Assembly: GCA_041672395.1 (NCBI GenBank)
Contig: JBAYZS010000025.1
Location: 1-30,898, forward strand
Direction: 5' to 3'
Source: UBA5287 sp041672395
GTDB taxonomy: Bacteria; Bacteroidota; Bacteroidia; Bacteroidales; Dysgonomonadaceae
Length of the DNA stretch: 30,898 bases
Shown here: positions 8,128 to 17,485 of the stretch, piece by piece
Layout: each line of letters begins with the position of its first letter
How positions within the stretch are numbered: the first letter of the stretch is position 1
Program-made: the position numbers and the translations under genes
Notes under the pieces: generated by a model
Told to the model about the DNA's origin: nothing
Seen by the model: only the letters and a program-made list of their open reading frames with translations
The model's database searches: none

Positions 8128-9384
8128 TTAAAGATCATCTCCCCATAATGTTATCTCTCCGATATTAATACAATTAGATCCTTGCCAGTTACTCTTAATA
8201 ATCAGGCGGATATATCGTACACGGTTGATGCTTTCATTCACTTTGAATTCAGAGCCAGATGACCAAGCGGTACCTTGATCGCTTCCGGGGCGAATAATTT
8301 CATGGTTTCCTATTAGCACCCAATCATTTTTCCATTCATCTGTTGTCCAGTAATTTTCGTCAGTTGAGTTAGACTTTAGTTCATTGGTACCCCAAATCTC
8401 AAAATTCTTAGGACTATGTCCGGTGAAAGCACCTGCATCAGTTCTTGGCCAGATCCTAAAACGGCTTAATTTGGCCGATACACCCATATCGAACGTGAAA
8501 TGATGTGGAAAATTGAATCCCGGTGCATTTTCTATTGTATGTAAAATACCAGGGTTAGAAATTGCTCCATCCCATATTTTGGATAAGTCCCTAACTCCGT
8601 TCACCGACGTGTTATCACCAGCCATTACTAATTTTGAAAATTTTGCTTTGTTGATAATCCTTTCGAAAGTAGGCATTGTATATTCCGAATTGAGAGCATT
8701 CAATTCGTCCAAGGCTCCTTTCGGAATATAAGTAGTGGATACTTGGATCTTATCCCCGGTATTCAAACCCGTAAGGATTGTTTCTGTATCTTCATTCTCT
8801 ACCCGTATTGATTGTTCAACACCTTCGGTCTCGTATTTTATAGTGACATATTGAATTTCAACACTTGAGATCGGATCCCATTGAACCAACATGGATCCAT
8901 CTTCAAGGTGCAAAATGGATGATACCCGTCGGTTCCTTAAGGTCTTCTCATACTTTTCTCCGTATATTTTAGTTACTACTTCTTTTGGTAAGGAAAAATG
9001 ACCTTCATTGTCTCTGGTAATAAATTCAAAAATATAATCACCTTCACTTAAGTTCTCCAACTGGTATGTCATTTGTAAGCGTCCGCTTTGAGCGCGGTTT
9101 ACATTTATGATCGCTGAATCTGCCCGTTGGTTCCAAAAAATCACTGTTTTGGTTATACGTGGGTCTGCATTTAGTTCCCAATCGAATTTGACTTTTTCGT
9201 AACCACCATAGGCTTTCAACGAGTCCACTACACCGGTATAGACATCTTCTCCCCAATCATAGTATTTTTGATGAATACTATTCATATCGTCACAGGATGC
9301 CATCCAAAACATGAATAGTGGCAATGCTATCAGGAAGCATCTTTTAGTGCTCTTTTTAAGAGCGTTTAAAGTATATTTTTTCAT
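8128..9384 (-). CDS. DUF4998/DUF5000-type surface lipoprotein
   Basis: This 418-residue lipoprotein (lipobox ending MASC, Cys31) is the last gene of the SusC-SusD operon, 20 bases after the preceding gene. Residues about 33-140 match the DUF4998 pattern (Y-x-DWGEDVYTGVVDSL... then KVKFDWELNADPRI and ITRDNEGHFS). A fibronectin-like middle follows. The last about 150 residues are a galactose-binding-like (F5/8 type C, DUF5000) beta-sandwich, with a stretch that includes FDMGVSAKLSRFRIWPR, NFEIWGTNEL and VRYIRLIIKSNW. Proteins of this type in Sus-like systems are thought to be surface glycan-binding proteins that help capture the substrate. The ligand is unknown. The C-terminal domain is clearly paralogous to that of the neighbouring gene (9405-10670). 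Confidence 0.85.
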   Translation of the reverse strand: MKKYTLNALKKSTKRCFLIALPLFMFWMASCDDMNSIHQKYYDWGEDVYTGVVDSLKAYGGYEKVKFDWELNADPRITKTVIFWNQRADSAIINVNRAQSGRLQMTYQLENLSEGDYIFEFITRDNEGHFSLPKEVVTKIYGEKYEKTLRNRRVSSILHLEDGSMLVQWDPISSVEIQYVTIKYETEGVEQSIRVENEDTETILTGLNTGDKIQVSTTYIPKGALDELNALNSEYTMPTFERIINKAKFSKLVMAGDNTSVNGVRDLSKIWDGAISNPGILHTIENAPGFNFPHHFTFDMGVSAKLSRFRIWPRTDAGAFTGHSPKNFEIWGTNELKSNSTDENYWTTDEWKNDWVLIGNHEIIRPGSDQGTAWSSGSEFKVNESINRVRYIRLIIKSNWQGSNCINIGEITLWGDDL

Positions 9385-9404
9385 TTCTTTTTCTTCATTA
9401 TTAT

Positions 9405-10670
9405 TTATTCTGTAGCATTATTTTCCTCAACATCCCTGATGCCATCATCTCCAAAGATTGTTACTTCCGCAATATGCATTGCCGCTGTTCTGGCCCATGT
9501 CTCTTTCACTACAAAGCGTATATAACGTATTTTATCTACTCCTGACTCGAATATAAATTCGCTCCCAGCGACGGTAGCTGCAACATCATCGGCATTCGAC
9601 TGTCCCAACGGGAGTCCCGACGGTTTTATTTGCTCAAAATCTCCCAGCAGCACCCATTCGTCTTTCCATTCATTTCCCAGCCAATATGAATTATTTCTGT
9701 CGCGACTCAGTTCTTTTGCTCCCCACACTTCAAATAAATGAACATTGTGTTGAGAAAAAATAAACTCGCCTTGTCTGTTCCATAACATCAAGCGACTTAG
9801 TTTAGCTTCCACGCCAAGGTCGATTGTGAAGTTTTGTGGCGGGGTGAAACCTGCGGTCGGTACCGTATGCCAGATGACACTTATTTGTCCATCCCATAAA
9901 TTTTCGATAGGGCGGTTGTTATATGAAGTATAATTATCACCTAACAAATGGCCGTTTCCAAAATTATTTTTATCCAGTTCTTTTTCATACAGCGGTGTCG
10001 CCGACATTACAACTGTGTCGGAAGTATTTCCGAACCGATCTAACAGAACAACGCCAAAAGTACGTTCATCAGTATTATATCCCCTGATCGATCGTTTTTC
10101 TTCTGTAATTGTAGAGAACACCAGGTCGTTTTCAATCCATTCCCCATCGTCACCCTTTGCCAATAAGAACGCACCAATCATCGCATTGGTTTCGTTGTTC
10201 CATCGAATCACTACACCGCCAAAATCCGGTTCCATGGTGATTGTTTTTGATATTGTCTGATAGGGAGGTTCCAAGGGTACAAAAGATCCGTCATATAATT
10301 CGGATTTGTTTTCGCTGTGGTCTATCAAATAGAGAGTGAAATCGCATGGTGCAATATCCGGTAAACCCTCTACAATCACAAAATTTGAATAAATGGAAGA
10401 TCGTACAATCTTCTTTATTCCCTTAAACATATATTCGCAAATCACGTATGAAATATCCGTTTCATTCGGCAAGTCGTATGATATTTTTGCTCCTCCAGGT
10501 AATGCTTCAACCTGCACGTTAGATATGCTTGATGGAGAAATATTGTCTATTGGATTCTGTCCAACCTTTTCCTCCTGGCAAGCGAACGCGAAGAATAAAA
10601 TGATGGTCAGGAGTCCTGCGATACCCATATGAGTATAGACTTTCCCTGTTATTATATTTTTCTGCTTCAT
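9405..10670 (-). CDS. DUF4959-DUF5126-DUF5000 surface lipoprotein
   Basis: This is a 421-residue lipoprotein (lipobox ending FAC, Cys31). Three domains follow in order. DUF4959 (about 45-130) has the motif VEALPGGAKISYDLP. DUF5126 (about 135-235) has GGVVIRWNNETN and ERTFGVVLLDRFGN. The C-terminal DUF5000/F5-8C-like beta-sandwich (about 245-410) has LWDGQ, FTIDLGVEAKLSRLMLWNR, FEVWGAKEL and IRYIRFVVKETW. This domain chain is typical of the accessory glycan-binding lipoprotein placed after SusD in Bacteroidota polysaccharide loci. It is expected at the outer surface. It lies 33 bases after the SusD gene and 20 before the next gene, so it is part of the same transcript. Confidence 0.88.
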   Translation of the reverse strand: MKQKNIITGKVYTHMGIAGLLTIILFFAFACQEEKVGQNPIDNISPSSISNVQVEALPGGAKISYDLPNETDISYVICEYMFKGIKKIVRSSIYSNFVIVEGLPDIAPCDFTLYLIDHSENKSELYDGSFVPLEPPYQTISKTITMEPDFGGVVIRWNNETNAMIGAFLLAKGDDGEWIENDLVFSTITEEKRSIRGYNTDERTFGVVLLDRFGNTSDTVVMSATPLYEKELDKNNFGNGHLLGDNYTSYNNRPIENLWDGQISVIWHTVPTAGFTPPQNFTIDLGVEAKLSRLMLWNRQGEFIFSQHNVHLFEVWGAKELSRDRNNSYWLGNEWKDEWVLLGDFEQIKPSGLPLGQSNADDVAATVAGSEFIFESGVDKIRYIRFVVKETWARTAAMHIAEVTIFGDDGIRDVEENNATE

Positions 10671-10703
10671 ATTTTTAATTTTTGAAATTGATTCATTATC
10701 CGA

Positions 10704-12611
10704 TTACCAACCTGGATTTTGAACCAAGTTTGAATTCTTAATGATTGAATTAGTCCAAAGTGGCTGTAAGTAGTCTTTGGTGGTGAAATTTCTAGCATTG
10801 AAAATAGTGATAACCTGATAATACTCCTCAGGTCTCACCCCTTGAATGTCCCATCCCTGTACCGGTTCATTTTGGTAACGCATGGCTTCTTTCCATCTAC
10901 GGAGATCGAATGGCCTCTCTCCCTCGAACGCTAATTCTATCAAGCGTTCTCGTTTGATAATCTCCCTCATTCCATCTTTAGTAGTTGGTTTGCCCGGTAT
11001 ACTGGAATATTTACTCCATGAGTCGACCACTCCCTCCAGGCCAGCCCTCAAGCGAATGCTGTCAACCCACTGGAATACGTCGTTATCGGGTACCTCTTTT
11101 ACTTCATTTTCCGCTTCCGCCCTTAAGAGATAAAGGTCGGCTAACCGGATATTGGGAATGGAAAATCGCCAAGGGGTAGCCGATGTTGTGCTTGACCCTG
11201 ATCTAAAACTGACCAATTTTTTAATAAAATATCCGGTGGGTATATATGACTCGCTGAATACAATACCATGCGTATCACCACTTCTACTCTTTATAACTAT
11301 GCTCTCCGATTCTTTTTGAGCCAACATTTCATATATGCTGCGATCGAAAGCCAGGTGGGCATAGAACCTCGGTTCCCTGTAATAGTTTACGTTAGCCGTA
11401 ATCTCTCCTTTACTTATATAATATTGATGAAACGAACCAGAGTCTCTCCTCATCTCATAACGCTTCGAATAATTCCAAGAAGGATCTTCGTCGATGGGCA
11501 CGCCATTATTTGTATAGTATTGTTCCGCTACTTTCAGTGTTGCACCTATTTCGGATATACCGCTCCAAGAACTAAAAGTTGCAAATCTAGGAGTACAATA
11601 ATTCTGAAACTGATTAGTGTTTTGGAAAGCAGGGTGCGCCCAAATAATTTCCGGATTCTGCATCGGTCTCTCGCTTACGGCACCTCTTAGTGTATATTTT
11701 AAAAACGTTTTGTCAGACATTTCTTCAAAACCCCGTCGATATCGATATAATGCATTGCCGTTCTCGTGACAGATGTCTATTGCCTCTTTAATAGCGACTA
11801 AAGCTCTTTCCCATTTGGTGTTATCATGTTGAATTGATATCAATTGAACACCTCTTTTATCCTTGAAGTTCGTGTAATCGGGATTCCCGTTCAGTAGTGG
11901 GCTTGCCGCCCAGACAAGAACCTTTGCTTTTACAGAAACCGCGATCGGTTTTGTGATTCGTCCCATTTCTGTTGAAGTCTCTTCTATCCTGTCGGGAAGA
12001 TTGATCATTGATTCATCCAATAAATTCACTACGTAGTTTATCACAGAGTCCACAGGTTCACGGAATACGCGTACCTGTTCGGGATCTGCGTTTACCGGTA
12101 AGTTGACATCCACGATAGGGATGGGACCGTATAATTGCAGCAAAAAATAATGTAAGTAAGCCTTTATAAACTTCACTTCAGATACCCAACGTACCCGTTC
12201 CCATGCTTGAAGATCCGGTACCCGTTCAATATTTTCCAGGAAGATATTGCAATCACGGATTCCGATCCATAGATTTCTACCATCTCTCCTGCCGTCCCAA
12301 TAGTTATGAAATGGATCGGCTGCATTTTGATCGTTTCTTGCGATTCGTGCTCCACTTCTGTGTGAATGATTGTTGTGATACCACATTTCATCTGCACCCA
12401 TGTTACCCGGATAAGTATAAGGATCATTTTGATTTGGTATCATATTGTAGCAAGAGAAAAGGAATTTTTCTGCATTTGTTCTGTTTGAAAAGGCATTATC
12501 CAAAGTGGCTACCCCGTCGGGTACCACATCCAGATAATCCGAGCAGTTGATGAAAAAACCGGTACAAAATAAAAGTACCAGAATTTTGCTTTGTTTTATT
12601 ATATGTTTCAT
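10704..12611 (-). CDS. SusD/RagB-family nutrient-binding lipoprotein
   Basis: This is a 635-residue outer-membrane lipoprotein with lipobox FINC (Cys23). It begins with the SusD-type start SDYLDVVPDGVATLDNAFSN and shows helical TPR-like segments. It ends with the family-typical block MREIIKRERLIELAFEGERP followed by FDLRRWKEAM. SusD proteins form the lid of the SusC channel and bind the glycan before import. It lies 24 bases downstream of the SusC gene, the usual pairing. Full length, with no break seen. The sugar specificity cannot be read from sequence, but the two DUF5000-type lipoproteins downstream suggest a complex glycan rather than starch. Confidence 0.96.
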   Translation of the reverse strand: MKHIIKQSKILVLLFCTGFFINCSDYLDVVPDGVATLDNAFSNRTNAEKFLFSCYNMIPNQNDPYTYPGNMGADEMWYHNNHSHRSGARIARNDQNAADPFHNYWDGRRDGRNLWIGIRDCNIFLENIERVPDLQAWERVRWVSEVKFIKAYLHYFLLQLYGPIPIVDVNLPVNADPEQVRVFREPVDSVINYVVNLLDESMINLPDRIEETSTEMGRITKPIAVSVKAKVLVWAASPLLNGNPDYTNFKDKRGVQLISIQHDNTKWERALVAIKEAIDICHENGNALYRYRRGFEEMSDKTFLKYTLRGAVSERPMQNPEIIWAHPAFQNTNQFQNYCTPRFATFSSWSGISEIGATLKVAEQYYTNNGVPIDEDPSWNYSKRYEMRRDSGSFHQYYISKGEITANVNYYREPRFYAHLAFDRSIYEMLAQKESESIVIKSRSGDTHGIVFSESYIPTGYFIKKLVSFRSGSSTTSATPWRFSIPNIRLADLYLLRAEAENEVKEVPDNDVFQWVDSIRLRAGLEGVVDSWSKYSSIPGKPTTKDGMREIIKRERLIELAFEGERPFDLRRWKEAMRYQNEPVQGWDIQGVRPEEYYQVITIFNARNFTTKDYLQPLWTNSIIKNSNLVQNPGW

Positions 12612-12635
12612 ATGATTTAAACTGTTATTCTTGAA

Positions 12636-15600
12636 TTAAAACTCAATATTCAATCCGATATTAATCACTCGTTGTAAAGGGTAATTAAACGGATTACCTG
12701 CTTGTTCCGGATCCCATAATTTAAACTTGCGTACTTGGAACAGATTGCTTCCAGACAAATAAATCCGAGCGTTTTTTGAATGAAGGGGTTCAATCATTTT
12801 TTTCGGCAATGAATAACCGAGTTCAAGTGTTTTTAGACGCATGAATGCTCCATTGCGCATCCACCAAGTGCTGGTTACGTTATTATTACTGTTTTCCGTA
12901 TCAGATAACCGTGGCCAAAATGCATATATATCCCTATTGTCTTCTGACCAGTGACTGTCCGCAATGATTTGCAGCAACGATTTTTCTCCTATGAAAGGTG
13001 CAGTTGATTCGGGGCTGATCCAGAAAGAAGAACGGCCTGATCCTTGGAAGAAGCAAGAAAAATCGAAATCCTTGTATCCTAAGGTTAGTCCGAATCCGTA
13101 GATGATTTCCGGTGTTGTTGGATATCCGATAGGCACCAAGTCATTTTCGTCGATTCGTCCGTCTTTATTGATATCTTTATATTTAATATCACCTGCCCCA
13201 TATTCACCGAATGTTTGAGTTGGAGAGTTCTTCACTTCTTCGTCATCCAAAAAAAGTCGCTCAGCGATATATCCCCATCTTTGTGAAATATTTTGCCCTT
13301 GATGTGATCTCCATGGAGTATTTATTGATGCATAATCAGGTTCCTCGTAGATTTCGAATTCGCTAGATGCGTAAGTAAAGTTTCCCCTTAGAATTGTATA
13401 AAAATCTTTGTTGAATACCTTGTTATAGTCCATTGAAATATCTATACCACTACCGTTAGCCGAGCCAATATTTGCTTTAGGTGTTGCTTGCAATCCCATA
13501 GTGGTAGGGATGTCAGCTCTGGTTTGAAGGATATTGCTTCTGTTCTCTCTGAAATAATCCGCTTGAATTTCCAAGTTGTCCCATAAATTCAATTCTATCC
13601 CATAATTACTTTTTCGGCTGACCTCCCATGTAATAAAGGGGTCTTCGTATCTTGATATGGTTATACCAGGACGGTTGTATCCCCACGTGTCACCGAATGA
13701 AATTCCACGACCACCATCGTTCATATTGAGGTTAGATAAATAGTAGAAACGGTCTTCCACTGCCCCGATGGCATCATTACCCACCAATCCGTATGTAGCT
13801 TTCAGTTTCAATTTAGAGATGGTGCTTTTGAAGGGTTCCATAAAATCCTCGTTGGTTACAATCCATCCTATACCTGCTGATGGAAAGAAGCCCCATCGTT
13901 CATTTTTAGAAAAACGTTCTGAACCATTATATCCAAAATTTGCCTCCAGAAAGTAACGATTGGCATACGCGTAAGTCGCCCTGCCCGCTATTCCTGCATT
14001 ACGCTGTGGTAATGAGAGTTGTAGTGAATTGTATGTGTTATCTTTCTTTTCGCGTAACGTGAATACCAACAGTCCTGAAAGTGTGTGATTTTCAGCAATG
14101 GCTGTGTTGTACTGTAATGCCCCTTCAAAATACATGGAGTTTTCCATTTGTCTGTTTCCAGGTACATAATCCAGATAATCCGTTCCACCATCTGGGTTTA
14201 GGGCAATTAGATTATAGTTCTGCGAATTTGCGATTTGTGGTGACAATGCATAGAAGAAGGGATTATATTGCCTTCTTACTTCCAGTTGTGCAAAGCGGTT
14301 CACATTGAACATTGCCCTAGCCGACAGTCCTTTTGTGATAAAGTCCAACTTCTGTTTCACTTCAAATTGTACATACATCGACGACCGGTCGTTTGATTTA
14401 TACCCTTTCAGCATTTCCGCGTAAGGGTTAAGATAGTTGCCGGAAGATGCATTTCCGAATAATATATGTTTGGTGAAAATGTTTGCCTCATCCGGTTCGT
14501 AATAGGGTAGGAAGAGTACCGGATTTGCCCGGACTGCTTTATTGTACAGATCTGTTCCCCCGTCCAGCGGTCCCTGGTAGTCATCAAACACACCGTTCAA
14601 CCGGATGATTGCTTCGGTTGTTGGTGTCAGATTCACGTTGACATTCGAGCGAAGAGCAAATTTGTTTAATTGGATATTATTATTAAAATTTTGTCGTTTA
14701 TCGACTTTAAGAATTCCGTTGTCCAATGAATAAGATGCAGCTATATAGTAGCGGGCGATCTTTCCTCCACCACTGATGTTCAGGTTGTAACGTTGATTGA
14801 ACGTGTTTTTGTCGAAAAGGAGATCTTGCCAATCGATTGCTGGATAACGAATAGGGTCAATACCTCTTTCGGTGTAATTGATTTTCTTTTCATCATAGGG
14901 CAGTCTCGTTCCCGGATTCCTTGTTCTCACCGCTTCGTTATGCAGTTTCATGTAGGAGATTGGATCGGCAAATTGCACATTTTCAGTAGGAGAAGAGAAA
15001 GATCCTTCCGCCCTGAATTGAATTTTCACATCACCTTCTCGTCCTTCTTTAGTTGTCACCATTATAACACCGTTTGCCCCGCGAGCTCCGTATAATGCGG
15101 TAGCGTTTGCATCTTTCATGATAGAGAAACTGGCAATATCGTCGGTAGTCAACCGCGATAAGTCTTCTGTTGACATCTCAACTCCATCAATCAAAATTAA
15201 AGGGTCCACTTTTCCTGTACCGAAGCTGGTTACACCGCGGATGAAGAATTGGGCATTATCTTTCCCTGGTTCTCCTGTGCGTTGATAAGATATTAACCCC
15301 GCTATACGTCCTGCAAACGCAGTAGTCAGGTTGCTTGAAGGTACCTGTAATTCAGAGGGTTGAACTGTAGAAACAGAAGCGATCACGCTTTCTTTTTTCT
15401 GCTTACCAAAGGCTACAACTGTCAGCTCATCGAGTTCACTTGACATTGGGCTAAGTGACACTTCAATGTTGGTTTTATTTCCCACTGCAATGGTTTGGGA
15501 TTCCAAACCAAGGAAAGAAAATACAAGCTTATCAGTGGGGTTGGCCCTGATCTCGAACGTACCGTCTAAATCGGTAGCAACACCCCTTGTTGAATTCTCA

Positions 15601-15737
15601 ATCAGAATGCTTGCTCCAGGAAGAGGTTCTCCTGTCTCTGCTTCTTTTACTATCCCCTTGACCACTCCACCTTGTGCAGATAGGTAGAGAGGAAATACCA
15701 GGATGGCACAAAGTACAAAACATAATTTACTTTTCAT
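12636..15737 (-). CDS. SusC/RagA-family TonB-dependent transporter
   Basis: This is a 1033-residue outer-membrane beta-barrel that imports glycan fragments using TonB energy. A signal peptide (about 1-21) precedes a carboxypeptidase-regulatory-like domain (VKGIVKEAETGEPLPGASI, about 25-100). A plug follows with the SusC signature: FFIRGVTSFG, ILIDGVEM, DDIASFSIMKDANATALYGA and RGANGVIMVTTKEG. The barrel fills the rest and ends with an aromatic residue (GLNIEF), as needed for barrel insertion. It is the first gene of a four-gene operon with susD and two binding lipoproteins. The leader is about 165 bases long and the promoter has a palindrome at the start site. Confidence 0.97.
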   Translation of the reverse strand: MKSKLCFVLCAILVFPLYLSAQGGVVKGIVKEAETGEPLPGASILIENSTRGVATDLDGTFEIRANPTDKLVFSFLGLESQTIAVGNKTNIEVSLSPMSSELDELTVVAFGKQKKESVIASVSTVQPSELQVPSSNLTTAFAGRIAGLISYQRTGEPGKDNAQFFIRGVTSFGTGKVDPLILIDGVEMSTEDLSRLTTDDIASFSIMKDANATALYGARGANGVIMVTTKEGREGDVKIQFRAEGSFSSPTENVQFADPISYMKLHNEAVRTRNPGTRLPYDEKKINYTERGIDPIRYPAIDWQDLLFDKNTFNQRYNLNISGGGKIARYYIAASYSLDNGILKVDKRQNFNNNIQLNKFALRSNVNVNLTPTTEAIIRLNGVFDDYQGPLDGGTDLYNKAVRANPVLFLPYYEPDEANIFTKHILFGNASSGNYLNPYAEMLKGYKSNDRSSMYVQFEVKQKLDFITKGLSARAMFNVNRFAQLEVRRQYNPFFYALSPQIANSQNYNLIALNPDGGTDYLDYVPGNRQMENSMYFEGALQYNTAIAENHTLSGLLVFTLREKKDNTYNSLQLSLPQRNAGIAGRATYAYANRYFLEANFGYNGSERFSKNERWGFFPSAGIGWIVTNEDFMEPFKSTISKLKLKATYGLVGNDAIGAVEDRFYYLSNLNMNDGGRGISFGDTWGYNRPGITISRYEDPFITWEVSRKSNYGIELNLWDNLEIQADYFRENRSNILQTRADIPTTMGLQATPKANIGSANGSGIDISMDYNKVFNKDFYTILRGNFTYASSEFEIYEEPDYASINTPWRSHQGQNISQRWGYIAERLFLDDEEVKNSPTQTFGEYGAGDIKYKDINKDGRIDENDLVPIGYPTTPEIIYGFGLTLGYKDFDFSCFFQGSGRSSFWISPESTAPFIGEKSLLQIIADSHWSEDNRDIYAFWPRLSDTENSNNNVTSTWWMRNGAFMRLKTLELGYSLPKKMIEPLHSKNARIYLSGSNLFQVRKFKLWDPEQAGNPFNYPLQRVINIGLNIEF

Positions 15738-15900
15738 CTCTTTTTTTCATTTGTTTTTAGATTAATAATTGATATACATGTTTTATTAATAATTTTAAAT
15801 AAAGTCCACCTCTTTAGATATAAGTCAATAAATAGATACTCGTATTAAACTCATTTGTTAAGATATGTCGATAACTAATTTTCTTTTGTGAAATCTTAAC

Positions 15901-15912
15901 GTGCACGTGCAC
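15901..15912. promoter_or_regulatory. Perfect 12-bp palindrome, likely operator
   Basis: GTGCACGTGCAC is its own reverse complement, with a central CG as in many LacI-family operators. It adjoins the -7 box of the SusC promoter and covers the expected transcription start, so a bound protein would block initiation. Confidence 0.55.
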
Positions 15913-15941
15913 AAAGATAGATCTATTAATAAATAATCAAA
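15912..15941 (-). promoter_or_regulatory. Predicted SusC operon promoter
   Basis: On the minus strand TTTG (15941-15938) and TATCTTTG (15919-15912) are separated by 18 bases. They match the Bacteroidota -33 TTTG and -7 TAnnTTTG elements. The transcription start would be near 15905, inside the palindrome. Confidence 0.65.
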
Positions 15942-16055
15942 AGCAAAAAAAGCTTAATTAATCTTAAAAATAGTTTTATTATACTTAATTGGATAGAAAA
16001 ACAATAAAGATATGATGGTTTACGGAGGTTAAACTATTTTACGAATTACCATGTA

Positions 16056-16994
16056 CTATATTGGGTACGTTAACATAGGTTGAATGGATTCATGTATTAT
16101 TTCTTTAATATTCTCAATTTTTGAAAACAAGTATGCTTGAAAATCAGGAGAGTCGATGATCTCAATATCTTCAATCAGTCCAATCACAAATCTGCCAACA
16201 CCATCAAAAGAGCATACCTCTGTATCCAGAAGCCATTTATTGTCCGATAATTTTTGAAGTTCTTTTGATGCAAGTGGAAATTCTTCAGTCAACAAATTAG
16301 CCGACCTAATTCCCAGTCTCAGTCTGATCCGAATCTTTTTATTGCTGTGCATTCTGAAGACATCCATAAAACCCGCTTTGTGAGCGGATTCATTTTCCCA
16401 TGACTCCGTCAATAGTTTCACACTTCCTATTCTTGACAATCGAAATAGTTTATTCTCATTTTCCTCAAAGCAATAGCACCAAACCTGCTCGTAGTTAGTA
16501 GTAAAAGCAAACGGTTCCACTTTTCGGTCGCGTATATCATTTCCGTGTGAAGAAAAATAGTTTTTAAGTATCACGCACAGTTTATCTTCCATTGCCTGTA
16601 CAAGTCGTTTCACAGTCAGGCTATTTTTGCTGTTCACAATTGTTTCAGCAAGAATTTTATAATCATAAACAGTATAAAGTTTCTTTTTCAGGTTCTGTTT
16701 GAGCAAGTTATTATCGTCGATACTTTCAATCGCCGATTTTAAGATAAATGCTTCTTCTTTCGTAAAATGAATTAGTTCGCTTATATCCTTGAAATAGGGT
16801 GATGATTTGTCCAGTTTTATGTATCCGTTCATTTTTTTTACTACAAACCCCGCTTCCCGAAGTGTATCGACATATCGATAAACTGAACGGGGAGAAATAG
16901 ATAATCTGTCGGCAATTTCTTCAATTGTTAACGAGTTATTTGCCGTTAGCATTTTAATTAGTCGGAGCATCCGCTCAATTTTAGGTTGATCCAT
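16056..16994 (-). CDS. HTH/WYL-domain transcriptional regulator
   Basis: This is a 312-residue cytoplasmic regulator. Residues about 5-60 form an HTH_11-type winged helix (LTIEEIADRLSISPRSVYRY). The middle and C-terminal part match the YafY/WYL architecture, with the WYL-like core around VEPFAFTTNYEQVWCYCFEE followed by FRLSRI. The W-Y-L letters are not kept literally (VWCYCF). A WCX-like C-terminal part with VIGLIEDIEI completes it. WYL domains sense ligands, often nucleic-acid or sugar-related signals. The gene is co-oriented with, and directly upstream of, the SusC operon, separated by about 318 bases with an independent promoter, so it may regulate that operon. It ends in TAG. Confidence 0.85.
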   Translation of the reverse strand: MDQPKIERMLRLIKMLTANNSLTIEEIADRLSISPRSVYRYVDTLREAGFVVKKMNGYIKLDKSSPYFKDISELIHFTKEEAFILKSAIESIDDNNLLKQNLKKKLYTVYDYKILAETIVNSKNSLTVKRLVQAMEDKLCVILKNYFSSHGNDIRDRKVEPFAFTTNYEQVWCYCFEENENKLFRLSRIGSVKLLTESWENESAHKAGFMDVFRMHSNKKIRIRLRLGIRSANLLTEEFPLASKELQKLSDNKWLLDTEVCSFDGVGRFVIGLIEDIEIIDSPDFQAYLFSKIENIKEIIHESIQPMLTYPI

Positions 16995-17040
16995 GGTTTT
17001 TAATATTACTGTTGGTCAATATTTTAAAAGGCAATTATTC

Positions 17041-17048
17041 CAAAGGTA
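17041..17048 (-). promoter_or_regulatory. Predicted -7 box for the WYL regulator
   Basis: On the minus strand this reads TACCTTTG, a perfect TAnnTTTG match 46 bases before the WYL start codon. No clear -33 TTTG is seen. Confidence 0.4.
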
Positions 17049-17113
17049 TGAAAATTATTTATTTAAAATACAATAAATTATATACTTTGACAAAAGATGT
17101 CAAACAAGCACAA

Positions 17114-17121
17114 TAATTTTG
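17114..17121 (+). promoter_or_regulatory. Predicted -7 box for the BamE-like gene
   Basis: TAATTTTG matches TAnnTTTG, 34 bases before the start codon. A TTTG at 17086-17089 lies farther upstream than usual (24-base spacer). Confidence 0.3.
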
Positions 17122-17155
17122 TTCAAAAGAGATGGTCCAAATTAAATAAATAATA

Positions 17156-17485
17156 ATGAATCAGTTACTTGTATTTATCATTGGCTTTGTAGCAGGCATA
17201 TTATTTTTTCTTTTAGTTCAATTAATAATTGATTCTATATCTAATCATTCAGAAAAAAAAGTAAAACGCATAGATGTTAAAAGTAAAAAAGGAGATGCGA
17301 CGCTTTACACCGGTATGACAAAGGAATCTGTAATCTTTCTTATTGGAGAACCCGATAAAATTAATTCAAAAACTATAGAAAGTATCACATACGAGGTTTG
17401 GGGTTATTTGTTGACCAATAAATATTTCAATGATTTAGAATTGGAATTTGTCAATGGGGAATTGAAAGGGATTAAGGAAAAATAA
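17156..17485 (+). CDS. Small membrane-anchored BamE/SmpA-like protein
   Basis: This is a 109-residue protein with one N-terminal membrane segment (about residues 4-27) and no lipobox. It is followed by a short SmpA/OmlA-like (BamE fold) domain. The telling pattern is LYTGMTKESVIFLIGEPDKI (residues 50-69), the helix then G-x-P turn of this fold, followed by strands with YEVWGY and LELEFVNGELKGI. Such single-domain proteins occur in many contexts and lack a fixed function; they are not necessarily part of the Bam complex. It is divergent from the WYL regulator and is followed by a long non-coding gap holding repeat copy 1. Confidence 0.65.
   Translation: MNQLLVFIIGFVAGILFFLLVQLIIDSISNHSEKKVKRIDVKSKKGDATLYTGMTKESVIFLIGEPDKINSKTIESITYEVWGYLLTNKYFNDLELEFVNGELKGIKEK

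Larger units (their letters stand above)
15738..16055 (-). other. Upstream region of the SusC operon
   Basis: This 318-base gap holds the SusC leader (about 15738-15905), the palindrome at 15901-15912, and the predicted promoter at 15912-15941. Beyond that it is A+T-rich, and nothing further is recognised up to the end of the WYL regulator gene. Confidence 0.6.

Noticed and set aside
11268..11690. 140-codon plus-strand frame inside the SusD gene
   Set aside because: It is a shadow of a well-supported gene on the other strand, with no family resemblance or start signals.
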